From Cellulosilyticum sp. I15G10I2 (lineage in GTDB: Bacteria > Bacillota > Clostridia > Lachnospirales > Cellulosilyticaceae): a DNA stretch of 64,000 bases. A program made the translations under genes and the position numbers. The notes under the pieces were generated by a model that had not been told where the DNA came from, searched no databases, and was given only the letters and a program-made list of their open reading frames with translations. Position 1 is the first letter of the stretch; every line of letters begins with the position of its first letter. The stretch lies in contig NZ_FMMP01000007.1 of NCBI RefSeq assembly GCF_900095725.1, positions 1-64,000 of the forward strand. The letters are read 5' to 3'. Shown piece by piece: positions 8,673-17,950 of this stretch.

Positions 8673-9695
8673 ATGCATATGGCTAATGCACTCATTTCCC
8701 CCCTTGTCTCTGCAACTATGCTCACCGCAACAGGGACTATTATGGGTTATTCTCTTAAAAAGATACCAAAAGAAGATTTACAAGACAAACTTCCGCTTAT
8801 GAGCGTCATAGGCGCATTTGTTTTTGCTGCTCAAATGATCAATTTTACCATCCCTGGCACTGGTTCAAGTGGCCATTTAGGCGGTGGTATGCTCCTTGCA
8901 ATCCTACTTGGTCCCTATGCAGGCTTTTTGGCAATGGGTGCTATTTTACTCGTTCAATCCCTATTCTTTGCAGATGGTGGTCTTCTTGCCTATGGCTGTA
9001 ACGTTTTTAATCTTGGCTTTTATACTTGCTTTATAGCCTATCCCCTTATTTATAAACCTATGCTGCATAACGGCTTTTCTAAAAAGAAACTTATTGGTGC
9101 CGCTATGCTTTCTTCTATCATCGGTTTACAGCTTGGCGCCTTTAGTGTGGTCATGCAGACACTGATATCCGGCAGAACAACTATGCTCTTTAGTGAATTT
9201 TTGCTAGCTATGCAGCCTATCCATCTTGCGATCGGTATTGTAGAAGGCGCAATTATTTCAACTGTACTCATTTTTATCCACCAATCTCACCCCAGACTCG
9301 TAGATGCTGCCTCTAATAATTTTCCAAAGCTCAAAATGAAAAAACTTATTATTGTTTGCATGCTCTGCACTTTCATCGTCGGCGGAGTCTTTTCTCTCTT
9401 TGCATCCTCAAATCCTGATGGACTAGAATGGGCAATATCAAAAATAACTGGTACCCAAGAAGTCCAATCCGAAGGTGTTTTATACGATAAAGCAGAGGCT
9501 CTGCAGGAGCACTTTGCAATTCTCCCTGATTATACTTTTAAAATAGATCAATCCCCAATGACTCCAATCCGCTACATAGAAAAACTCGGAACAAGTACCT
9601 CTGGTATTTTAGGTTCCTTATTGACTGCCACCTTTATTTTAGCAATAGGCCTTTTACGGTATGGTCTAAAATCACTTAGGCGTATCAGTCTATAA
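8673..9695 (+). CDS. CbiM/CbiN-type cobalt or nickel ECF transporter, fused S component
   Basis: The 340-residue protein begins MHMANAL; the free N-terminus and His2 are the metal ligands of the CbiM/NikM family. About seven hydrophobic segments follow, with SGHLGGGMLLAILLGPYAGF and NVFNLGFYTC typical of CbiM. After residue 225 there is a CbiN/PDGLE-like part: one membrane helix, NPDGLEWAIS in the extracytoplasmic loop, and a last helix. It therefore combines metal-binding S component and accessory N subunit. No CbiQ/CbiO follows, so the energising module must be elsewhere. The start follows AAGGAGCTGATATTC. DnaA-box arrays lie on both sides. Confidence 0.88.
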   Translation: MHMANALISPLVSATMLTATGTIMGYSLKKIPKEDLQDKLPLMSVIGAFVFAAQMINFTIPGTGSSGHLGGGMLLAILLGPYAGFLAMGAILLVQSLFFADGGLLAYGCNVFNLGFYTCFIAYPLIYKPMLHNGFSKKKLIGAAMLSSIIGLQLGAFSVVMQTLISGRTTMLFSEFLLAMQPIHLAIGIVEGAIISTVLIFIHQSHPRLVDAASNNFPKLKMKKLIIVCMLCTFIVGGVFSLFASSNPDGLEWAISKITGTQEVQSEGVLYDKAEALQEHFAILPDYTFKIDQSPMTPIRYIEKLGTSTSGILGSLLTATFILAIGLLRYGLKSLRRISL

Positions 9696-9735
9696 AACCT
9701 TATTGCACATTTTATAATTTATCAACAACAACCCA

Positions 9736-9776
9736 AAGAGGTGAAGCTAGTTGTCTTGCAGCTATCTTCACCTCTT
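9736..9776 (+). terminator. Intrinsic terminator of the cbiM-like gene
   Basis: AAGAGGTGAAGCTAG (9736-9750) pairs with CTATCTTCACCTCTT (9762-9776) with one mismatch around an 11-nt loop. It is followed by GTTATTCTTCT. It is the only strong hairpin between the transporter and the second DnaA-box array. Confidence 0.7.
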
Positions 9777-9844
9777 GTTATTCTTCTATACGGGTAACTT
9801 TTATACACCATGTCTTTTTCGTCTATAAGCTGAAAAAAATCAAC

Positions 9845-9913
9845 TTATCCACATAATCCACTTGTAATTCAAGCGTTATGCACAGGTTTTCCACATAAAA
9901 TGGGTATAACTCA
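9845..9913 (+). promoter_or_regulatory. DnaA-box array 2
   Basis: TTATCCACA (9845), TTATGCACA (9876) and TTTTCCACA (9887) lie on the same strand, 31 and 11 bp apart, exactly the spacing of the first three sites of array 1. A weak fourth site sits 20 bp further on, as in array 1. TTATACACC at 9801 may be an outlying site. The array lies just beyond the 3' end of the HD-domain gene. Confidence 0.65.
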
Positions 9914-9929
9914 CCTTTTTTTGTGTTTT

Positions 9930-10493
9930 TTATAAACCAATGCTTTCGTGTACTTCCCGCATTCCCAATATAGTATGTTCTATGATATCTTCCAAGCTTC
10001 TCCCCAACATCTCACAGCCGTTTAAGATAACTTGTCTGTCCACACCAGCTGCAAAACTCGCTGTTTTAAATTTCTTTTTAACAGATTTTACTTCCAAATC
10101 CATCACACTCTTAGACGGTCTCATAAGTGCTGCCGCTGCAACAAGTCCTGTAAGTTCATCTATCGTATAAAGTACCTTCTCAGCATTTGTCTCTGGCTTA
10201 ATATCTACTACAATCCCATAACCATGAGAAGCTGTAGCTCTTATATAACTCTCCGGAACATTCCGTTCTTTCATAAGCTCCTGAGACTTTACACAATGCG
10301 CCTCTGGATACATTTCATAATCCAAATCATGAAGAAGTCCAATAACACCCCATACCTCTTCGTCTTCACCATAAAGTCTCGCAAAGTGTCTCATAACTCC
10401 CTCGACCGCCAACCCATGCCTTCTAAGTGCTTCACTTTGATTATACTCGCAAAGCAGCTCCCAGGCCGTTCCTCTTTCCATTTTTTCTCCCAT
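9930..10493 (-). CDS. HD-domain hydrolase
   Basis: The protein (187 residues from the ATG at 10493) carries a short HD domain: RHGLAVEGVMRHFARLYG, then IGLLHDLDYEMYPEAH with the metal-binding HD pair, and later TASHGYG. Such proteins are metal-dependent phosphohydrolases, often on nucleotides. The substrate is not evident. The ATG at 10493 is used because AAGGAGGAGAAAAGA directly precedes it; the upstream ATG at 10517 has no site. Confidence 0.8.
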   Translation of the reverse strand: MGEKMERGTAWELLCEYNQSEALRRHGLAVEGVMRHFARLYGEDEEVWGVIGLLHDLDYEMYPEAHCVKSQELMKERNVPESYIRATASHGYGIVVDIKPETNAEKVLYTIDELTGLVAAAALMRPSKSVMDLEVKSVKKKFKTASFAAGVDRQVILNGCEMLGRSLEDIIEHTILGMREVHESIGL

Positions 10494-10570
10494 TCTTTTC
10501 TCCTCCTTATATCTCATTTATTTTAATTCATTATATAGCTTTTTCTTTTGAAATTTATAGCATCCGAATG

Positions 10571-11310
10571 TTAAGGTCCGCTTGGCATGCTGGGGATGTT
10601 TTTTATCTCTCCCGCCTACCCACAGCCAAACCCGAGTCGAGCTAAAAAACATCCCCAGCCCACCAAGCTAGTCTTGTTCAACTGTAAATATATTTTAAAA
10701 TCTACGCTAGGCTTTGTCGCATGAGACTAAAATTTTCACCTCGGGCGCGTATGTTGATAAAGATGCCAGCTTGTTATCAGAGTTTTTTGTTCTTGCATTT
10801 ACAATTCTACCATCGCAGAACTCATTCTCTAAGATGAGCAGCAAGTTTGCAGTGCTTATAATCTAGCAGCACACACGTAGTTTATAGTACCTATCACCTA
10901 GTAGATTAGCCTGCGATTCGTATTATTCATAATATAGCCGGACCGGCGGGAGTAGTTTTAGGCGCGACACGGGTTTAGCAGTGGCAGACTGTCCTCCAAC
11001 TAATTCAAACCTAAATAATTCAAAGCTTAGCAGGGGAGATTTTAGGATTTGGAAGTTGCCTCTGGAGTATTTCGTATAGAAAATCTTAGCAGTTTATTTA
11101 AATGGCTTTTAGCCGCACTGTTTGAGCGCAGCGAGTTTGCGGCGTTCATTTAAAGAAAGTGCTTAGATTTTTAGAAATACGCAAGCGAGCAACTGGAGAA
11201 CCCTAAAATTCCCCTGCGGACCTGTAGAAAACTATAGATTGTAGTTTGTGAACAGTCTGGTGGGTAGGCTGGAACGGCAAAAACCACCCCTGCCCCCACG
11301 GACTTATTCA
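10571..11310. ncRNA. Candidate large structured noncoding RNA (about 740 nt)
   Basis: No convincing coding frame occupies this span, which looks richer in G+C than its surroundings and is full of complementary segments. A local 17-bp hairpin (10589-10605 with 10643-10659) has outer GCTTGG/CCAAGC pairs. Its loop carries GCCTACCCAC (10614-10623), a perfect complement of GTGGGTAGGC near the other end (11260-11269). The two ends can also pair (10573-10580 with 11299-11305; 10592-10604 with 11279-11290). A 188-nt hairpin (11030-11217) has several nested helices up to GCCGCA/TGCGGC at its tip. The strand is unresolved. The alternative is a non-coding mobile element with imperfect terminal inverted repeats. 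Confidence 0.5.
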
Positions 11311-11318
11311 ATCACCTC

Positions 11319-14300
11319 CTAGATTTCAAACAACCCGCGAAGCTCTTCTTCACTCATCTTAGTAATGAGATTCTCCCCTTCTTGAAGCACACTCTCGGTG
11401 AGCCCAATTTTCCTATCTTGAAGTTCTTTAATTTTTCCCTCTATAGATTTTTTCGTAATAAGCTGAAAAACCTGCACATTATTTTTTTGTCCAATACGAT
11501 AGGCTCTGTCTGTAGCTTGATTTTGGCTGGATAGATTCCACCACGGATCATAATGGACCACAACATCTGCCCCTGTTAAGTTAAGACCCGTACCACCGGC
11601 TTTAAGGGAGATTAAAAATACCGGTACCTCTGTGGTATTAAAAACATTGACCATATGCATGCGCTCTTCAACCTTCGTTTTACCCGTCAGCATAAAATGC
11701 TGAAGGTTGCGCGCCGTAAGCTCATTTGAAAGAATATCTAACATCGAGGTAAACTGAGAAAAGAGCAGTATTCTATGACCTGCTTCTATACTGTCAGTTA
11801 CAATCTGCATACATTGTTCAAGCTTACCGCTGCCGCCTACATAGTCTTCCAGATAAAGTGCCGGATGATTGCAAAGCTGCCTTAGTCTTGTAAGCAGGGA
11901 GAGTATTTTAATATGACTTCTTGCCATACCTTTTTGGTCTACTTCTTGATCTAGTTCTTCTTTGGCCTTTGCAAGATGAGCCAGGTAAAGTTTTTTCTGA
12001 GCATCTTCCATATTGTTATAAATAACAGTTTCTGTTTTATCTGGAAGCTCTTTAAGTACATCTTTTTTTAGCCTTCTTAGAATAAATGGCGAAACCATCT
12101 TTTTGAGTCGCATGGTAGCTATCTCATCTTGATTTTTGACAATAGGCATTTCGTACTTCCCTTTAAACTGATTGTAATTAAAAAGATAGCCCGGCATACT
12201 AAAATCAAATAAACTCCAAAGCTCTGCCAGTGAATTTTCAATAGGCGTTCCCGTTAAAGCAAAGCTTATTTCACTTTGTATGAGTTTGAGCGCTTTAGCA
12301 TTTAAGGTGTTGGCATTTTTAATATACTGTGCTTCATCTGCAATACAGTATCTAAAAGCTATCTCCTTATAATATTCAATATCTCTTTTAAGCAGTTCAT
12401 AAGAAGTAATAACAATATGATATCCTTCAATCTCATCAAAGAGCGCCTTTCTGCTTTCTATATTCCCGGCTACTACAAGAGCTTTAAGATGTGGCGCAAA
12501 ACGCTGAATTTCATTTTCCCAGTTGAGGGTTAGAGATGTAGGACACACTACAAGAGAAGGCTTCAGCAGCTTATCTTCTAGTTCTGAGGCAATGAGGGTG
12601 ATCACTTGAAGGGTTTTTCCAAGTCCCATATCATCAGCAAGTATCCCACCAAAACCATAGTGTGCCATTGTCTTTAGCCATCTATAGCCTCTTTTTTGAT
12701 AGCTTCTTAGGGTAGCTTTTATCTCTCCTGGCACTTCATAGTCGGCATCTTCTACATTTTTAACATCCCGGATAATCTGCTTAAAGTACTTATCACGATT
12801 AATCTCTATTTCTGTATTCTGCCTAAGCAGCTGATCCAGATAAAGTGCGCGATATTTAGGTACGAGCGCCTCACCCTTTTGCAAGTCTTCTCCGGTTATG
12901 CCAAGTCCTTCTATAATATTTGCAAATTCTCCTACACCCGCATCTTCTATATCTATAAATGAACCGTCCTTTAAACGGTAATATTTACTTTTTGTCTTAT
13001 AGGCATTTAGTACCTGTTCTACTTCATCCATAGGCATACTTACATCTCTTAAAGCTACATGGAGCATATTATTTTCAATGCGAATACCTACCTGCCCTAT
13101 GGAAGGTTTAACAACATGCATATTTTTGAGTTTATCTGTTACATTAACTTCACAGACTTCAATAAGTTCCCCTATACCCTTTCTTAGAAAATGATAAATA
13201 TCCTCTTCTTCTTTTAGATAAATCTTCCCTTGAAATGAACGAAAATCATAGTTTCTAAGCACTGTATTAAAACGGTGTTCACTTTGTACATCTCTTACGA
13301 GCTGGCTGATCTTTATACGCTCTTCTTCTGTCGGCTTTTTATAAGGATTGAAACTAAAGCCTTTGTATCCAATCTTAACATCTCCAATAATGCTACCCTC
13401 GCCGTCCATATCTAAATAAATCTTAATGCTGGCATGCTCCGGTGTAACTTCTTCTCTTATATGTTCTTCTATCACAACAGGCAGATATTTTTCAACCTTG
13501 GATAAGGCTGTAAGCATAAATCGTTTGATTAAATTATCCGTAAAGTAAAGTTGTTTATGTTCTTTGGTTCTGCCACCTTCATGCATATAAACAAGTACCG
13601 GAAAAACATCTTTACCAAAGCCTTCACTTAAACGGTAAAGTTTATCTTCAACTAAAAGATATTTATTGTTTGAACATAAAATAGGACGATATGCACAAAG
13701 TGAGGTGGTAAGGTGATAATAAGGCTCTTCTTTAATCAGACTTAAAGTAAACACCGGATCACCTTCAATACATTGAACTTTTTTATAAGAGCTGCTGCCA
13801 ACAAACTCAACTTCTGTCCCTTTTACCAAGTCAAAAAACTCATCAAAGGCCTTGGCTCCTAAAGGAATTGTTTTACGGTCATTTTTATTAAAGCCTCTAT
13901 ACATACCCACTTGTTTTAAAACTTCTATATACTCTACTGTTTTATCCATGATAAATGTAACAAGCGCTCTAGCACTCTCTTCAAATAAACTGATATCATG
14001 AATGAATTCTAAACTTTTACCATAACTTACATTATTGCCCTTTAGCATGTTATCTGTGAATTCATAAAGATCCTTAACCACATAAGCTTTTTTATCCCCT
14101 ACACTCATACCTAATAAAAAAGCATTTTGATAATCTTCGATAAGTTTAGGATAAATTTTGAGTGTTGGATGGGCTCCTACTTCTAGTTCCTGCTCCCGCA
14201 TAATTTGGTCTTCGTAGTAAGCAAGCAGGCTTTTTGAGTATCTGTCTTCTTCAATACCACCCCATAAATGAGTTTGTATTTCTGTTTTTGGGGCAGACTG

Positions 14301-14591
14301 AATCTCATAATAATACTTAAGCATCAGTGCTACAGAATGCTTACAAGCACCATCATATTCATAATAAGCCGGACACTCACAATCAAAGAGTATATTGCCG
14401 CGTTCATCTACTTCGATATTCACTTGATAATCATCATATCTTCCCTCTACCCTTGCAGTTACCTTCGTACCATCTTTTAACTGGGTTACAGTACTCTTGC
14501 CAACGTGCCCGTTTTGATAGTACTTCTGGCCCCTTTTAAAAACTAATTCGCTGCTTGCTTGTTCGAAGACATCGTCTAATGTAATTGCCAC
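11319..14591 (-). CDS. SNF2-family DNA-dependent ATPase with SWIM zinc finger
   Basis: The 1090-residue protein has a SWIM finger near residues 69-85 (CECP ... CKH). A long bacterial SNF2-associated region follows, then a two-lobed helicase core: Walker A DDMGLGKT near 650, motif II DEAQ near 748, LTGTPIENSLAELWSLFDF, and the C-terminal lobe with AGGTGLNLTGADVVVHYDPW near 1000 and QNQATDRAYRIGQ. This is the usual clostridial/bacillar SWIM-SNF2 architecture. It should act on DNA or DNA-bound proteins such as RNA polymerase. The GTG start follows AAGGAG. A GC-rich imperfect hairpin (about 14616-14655) lies in its leader. Confidence 0.95.
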   Translation of the reverse strand: MAITLDDVFEQASSELVFKRGQKYYQNGHVGKSTVTQLKDGTKVTARVEGRYDDYQVNIEVDERGNILFDCECPAYYEYDGACKHSVALMLKYYYEIQSAPKTEIQTHLWGGIEEDRYSKSLLAYYEDQIMREQELEVGAHPTLKIYPKLIEDYQNAFLLGMSVGDKKAYVVKDLYEFTDNMLKGNNVSYGKSLEFIHDISLFEESARALVTFIMDKTVEYIEVLKQVGMYRGFNKNDRKTIPLGAKAFDEFFDLVKGTEVEFVGSSSYKKVQCIEGDPVFTLSLIKEEPYYHLTTSLCAYRPILCSNNKYLLVEDKLYRLSEGFGKDVFPVLVYMHEGGRTKEHKQLYFTDNLIKRFMLTALSKVEKYLPVVIEEHIREEVTPEHASIKIYLDMDGEGSIIGDVKIGYKGFSFNPYKKPTEEERIKISQLVRDVQSEHRFNTVLRNYDFRSFQGKIYLKEEEDIYHFLRKGIGELIEVCEVNVTDKLKNMHVVKPSIGQVGIRIENNMLHVALRDVSMPMDEVEQVLNAYKTKSKYYRLKDGSFIDIEDAGVGEFANIIEGLGITGEDLQKGEALVPKYRALYLDQLLRQNTEIEINRDKYFKQIIRDVKNVEDADYEVPGEIKATLRSYQKRGYRWLKTMAHYGFGGILADDMGLGKTLQVITLIASELEDKLLKPSLVVCPTSLTLNWENEIQRFAPHLKALVVAGNIESRKALFDEIEGYHIVITSYELLKRDIEYYKEIAFRYCIADEAQYIKNANTLNAKALKLIQSEISFALTGTPIENSLAELWSLFDFSMPGYLFNYNQFKGKYEMPIVKNQDEIATMRLKKMVSPFILRRLKKDVLKELPDKTETVIYNNMEDAQKKLYLAHLAKAKEELDQEVDQKGMARSHIKILSLLTRLRQLCNHPALYLEDYVGGSGKLEQCMQIVTDSIEAGHRILLFSQFTSMLDILSNELTARNLQHFMLTGKTKVEERMHMVNVFNTTEVPVFLISLKAGGTGLNLTGADVVVHYDPWWNLSSQNQATDRAYRIGQKNNVQVFQLITKKSIEGKIKELQDRKIGLTESVLQEGENLITKMSEEELRGLFEI

Positions 14592-14702
14592 TTTATAATC
14601 TCCTTTTCTATCCAGCGCACAAACCCGTGCAAAGAATGCACGCGCTTGTGAAACAGGAAAATCGGCTCCATAGCTTGCAAGACAAAAATTCCTCTTTCAC
14701 AA

Positions 14703-14726
14703 ATAAAGCACCCTAAGGTGCTTTAT
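14703..14726 (-). terminator. Hairpin downstream of sbcC
   Basis: Perfect 10-bp arms ATAAAGCACC and GGTGCTTTAT surround a 4-nt loop. It lies between the stop of sbcC and the start of the SNF2 gene and probably ends the sbcDC transcript, although the following T-run on the minus strand is poor. Confidence 0.55.
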
Positions 14727-14818
14727 GATCCATTACTATTTTATATATTATATACCAAATAAAGATTTTATTAAACATTTAGAAAGCATATTTAAGCCAT
14801 CCCACAATCATGACTCTC

Positions 14819-17800
14819 TTATAATTTAAAGATGGCCCTGCTACCTCTTACAATCCGGGTCACTTCCAGCCTTGCATCTATTCTTTCTTTAAGCTCCGGC
14901 ACATGCGAAATAATACCTACCAGTCTGCCGCTTTTTTGAAGACCTACTAGACAGTTTATGGCACTTTCTAGAGACTCTGGGTCTAAAGTCCCAAAACCTT
15001 CATCTACAAACATTGTATCCAGCTGTATCCCTCCCGCATAAGACTGTACCACATCTGCAAGCCCAAGTGCCATAGCCAGTGATGCCTTAAAACTCTCCCC
15101 ACCTGATAGAGTGTCTACTGACCTTGCTTTACCCGTATAGTTATCCATTATTTCTAAGTCTAGCCCTTGCTGACTTCTAGCATCGCCTTTTTGAGTTTTT
15201 CGCAGCAACTCAAATCTGCCACCCGTCATTTTACCAAATCTCACATTAGATGCCTCTACAATATCATCAAAATAAGCTGCCAGTACATAGCGCTCAAAGC
15301 TGATCCTGTAAGTATTATCCCCTTTCATTACTTTAGCCAGCTCGCCGACTAATCTGTATTTATCTTCTTTTGCTTTAATCTTATCACTAAGCACTTTAGC
15401 ATCCTTTAACACCTTCTCATTGCTTTGTACTCTAGCAAAAAGAAGCTGCTGCTGATCTACCACTTGAACCTTTTTTGCAGTAGTTAACTTTAAGTTCTCT
15501 TTAATAAGATTAAGGTCTATCACACTTAGATCTTTAACCTCTTCACAAGCCTTTTCATAAAGCTTCCTGCCAGCTTCAAGCCTCGCATCAAATTGCTGAA
15601 TATCTTTATCCAAAAGTGCAATCTCTTCTTCACTCATGCAGCTTGCTTTGTATGCTTTATAATCTGCAAAGCCTAGCACAAGCGTTTTATCTTTAAAAAG
15701 CTCGGCAGCTTCTTCTTTTTCTTTTTGGGCTGCATCAAGATTAGTACGAATACTGATAAGTTTGCCCTCTGCTTCGCCAAGTGAAGCTGCTAGTTTGTTA
15801 TAGTTTTCTTCTGCTAGCTTGTAAGCCTTACTTAGTCCTTCTAGTTTGGTCTGCACCTTAGACATTTCAGTTAAAATCTCCGAATAGGTTTTAACTTTCC
15901 CCTCAAACTCTTCCTCTATCATTTTAAGCTGTTCTTTAGCTGCACTTAGGTCCCCTTGTTTTGCAGTAAAGCTTTCTGTTTGTTTTTTCAATTCTTCTTT
16001 ACTCACTGTAAGTTTTTGATTTAGCGCTTCTTTGGATGCCGTAAGTTGTGCTTTTTGAAGAATCTGTGTCTCCAATGTTTTTAAACGATCCGTTTGCCCC
16101 ACTATAAGCTGCTTATTTTGACTGATGCACATCTTTACTTCCGTATAAGCCACTTGAAGAGACGCTGTTTCTTCTAGCTGAAGCAATTTTTTAATAAGCG
16201 GATTAATACGCTCACTTAAAGCCAGTGTAATATTTGTGTTTAATGTTGTAAGTTTACTTAGACAGTCATCTCTTGTAGTACGGGCTGCTTCATAAGCGAG
16301 TTTCGCTGTGTCTACAGCTTTTTCATCAACCGTCTCATCCAGCAGAACGGCTGGGCGGGGGTGTTCCCGGGATCCACATACTGGGCAGGGGATATTTTCT
16401 TTGAGAGATTGTGCAAGAAGCCCTGCTTGTCCTCTTCTAAAGATCTCTTCAACCGTCTCGTATTGCTTCTTAGCAGCTTCAAAAGCTTGATCAATACTAT
16501 TAAACGTTACTTTTAATGCAGCGTGTTCTTCTTGCTTCTTTTCTACGCCTTCTATCAAATCTTTTAAAGTTATTAGTTCCTCATCTTTTACTTTAAGCTC
16601 TTTAAGTAAAGCTTCAAGCTGCAGCTTATCCTTCTCAGCTTCTGTTATCTTTTGCATTGTTTCATCGATGACTTTAACCGTTGCCTCGTCTTTATCAATC
16701 TGTGTGTTTAGCTCAGTTAAAGATGTTTTTAAACGTTCTGCTTCTTTTTGAAGGTTAGATGCAAGCTCTTTACTGGTATCATATTTTTGTGCTTTACCTT
16801 TTAGCTTTTCGGCTTCATTAAGCGCTTTTTCAAGCTGCTTCTTCTCAGTTTCTTTGGCTTTTTCTATTTCTAGTTGCTGCACAGCTTTATCATAGTCTTC
16901 TTTTAGCTTGATGCGCTCTTTCGTCGTAACCTTTAGTGCCTCGTCTTGTACTTTAAAAGCAGCATGCTTCACTGCCCACTTTTCTTCAAAACCTTTTACT
17001 GTTAAAGCTTTCCTTGCTTTATCTAAATCAGACCTTTTGGCTTTATATCCCTCAACGTCATCTTCAAGGTGCTTAAGTGCCTTTTGGCAGTTGGTGCGGT
17101 CTTCAAACTTCTTATTAATGTTTTCCCCTTGAACGAGTTCTTTATTAAGCTTTTCTATAGCCAGTTCAATCTCTTTAACTTCTTCACTTATTTGTTCCTT
17201 AAGCTTAATATCTTGTTTAATAACGTCTTCGGCTCTTTTAAAAACTTCTTCTAGATTCATACCACTAGACTGAAGTATTCTAAAGAGTTCTTCATCAGAC
17301 TCCTTGCAGTCAAAGTCTCTTAGTTTAGCATCTCTTTCATTTCTTTTAAGCCTTACTTCTTTATCCAGTTCATTAGCCTCGGTATTCATTCTGTTTTGGA
17401 TCTTCTCAAAAACTTCTGTACCAAATATCTTTCTGAAAATCTTTTCTCGCTCCTGGCTATCTGCTGTTAGGAGTTTTTTAAACTCTCCTTGAGGAATCAT
17501 TACAATCTGCCTAAATTGATCTTTGTTAATACCCAAGATCTTCTCGATTTCTGCTGTAACAGGTTTAATACCTGTTATCACTTTGCCGTCTGGAAGTTGA
17601 AGCTCTGCGTAGGCTTTATGCTCTTTTTCGCCTTCACCTCTTAGTTTCTTTTCTAAATAAGAAGGCTCTCTTTTGATATAATATTCTTTATCTCTTAGGG
17701 CAAACCAAAGTTCTACTTTAGTCTCTTCTTCTGGTGTCGCAAAGTCACTTCTAAACGAGATACCCTCCCGTTCTTTGCCGCTGGCATCTCCGTATAAAGC

Positions 17801-17950
17801 ATAATTAATGGCATCGAAGACAGTAGTTTTTCCGGCCCCGGTGTCCCCTGTTATAACAAATATATTTTTATCCTTAAGAAGCGTAAAGTCTAGATCCTGC
17901 TCTTCTAGATACGTCCCAAAGCCTTTTATAACAAGCCTTAAAGGTCTCAT
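14819..17950 (-). CDS. sbcC: Exonuclease subunit SbcC (Rad50-like)
   Basis: The 1043-residue SMC-like ATPase has Walker A TGDTGAGKTT near residue 35, long coiled coils, a zinc hook CPVCG near residue 520, the ABC signature LSGGESFKASLAMALGLAD near 945 and Walker B MFVDEGFGTLD. With SbcD it forms the nuclease that opens DNA hairpins and processes double-strand ends. The start ATG overlaps the sbcD stop by 4 bp (ATGA), so the two genes are translationally coupled. Long palindromes elsewhere in the window are its typical substrates. Confidence 0.97.
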   Translation of the reverse strand: MRPLRLVIKGFGTYLEEQDLDFTLLKDKNIFVITGDTGAGKTTVFDAINYALYGDASGKEREGISFRSDFATPEEETKVELWFALRDKEYYIKREPSYLEKKLRGEGEKEHKAYAELQLPDGKVITGIKPVTAEIEKILGINKDQFRQIVMIPQGEFKKLLTADSQEREKIFRKIFGTEVFEKIQNRMNTEANELDKEVRLKRNERDAKLRDFDCKESDEELFRILQSSGMNLEEVFKRAEDVIKQDIKLKEQISEEVKEIELAIEKLNKELVQGENINKKFEDRTNCQKALKHLEDDVEGYKAKRSDLDKARKALTVKGFEEKWAVKHAAFKVQDEALKVTTKERIKLKEDYDKAVQQLEIEKAKETEKKQLEKALNEAEKLKGKAQKYDTSKELASNLQKEAERLKTSLTELNTQIDKDEATVKVIDETMQKITEAEKDKLQLEALLKELKVKDEELITLKDLIEGVEKKQEEHAALKVTFNSIDQAFEAAKKQYETVEEIFRRGQAGLLAQSLKENIPCPVCGSREHPRPAVLLDETVDEKAVDTAKLAYEAARTTRDDCLSKLTTLNTNITLALSERINPLIKKLLQLEETASLQVAYTEVKMCISQNKQLIVGQTDRLKTLETQILQKAQLTASKEALNQKLTVSKEELKKQTESFTAKQGDLSAAKEQLKMIEEEFEGKVKTYSEILTEMSKVQTKLEGLSKAYKLAEENYNKLAASLGEAEGKLISIRTNLDAAQKEKEEAAELFKDKTLVLGFADYKAYKASCMSEEEIALLDKDIQQFDARLEAGRKLYEKACEEVKDLSVIDLNLIKENLKLTTAKKVQVVDQQQLLFARVQSNEKVLKDAKVLSDKIKAKEDKYRLVGELAKVMKGDNTYRISFERYVLAAYFDDIVEASNVRFGKMTGGRFELLRKTQKGDARSQQGLDLEIMDNYTGKARSVDTLSGGESFKASLAMALGLADVVQSYAGGIQLDTMFVDEGFGTLDPESLESAINCLVGLQKSGRLVGIISHVPELKERIDARLEVTRIVRGSRAIFKL

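Noticed and set aside
8420-9913. Chromosomal origin (oriC) at the DnaA boxes
   Set aside because: No dnaA, dnaN, recF or gyrase genes and no clear AT-rich unwinding element are next to the boxes; a regulatory or titration cluster is more likely.
10032-10645. Plus-strand frames opposite and after the HD-domain gene
   Set aside because: They are antisense to the HD gene or part of the structured segment and have no start signals.
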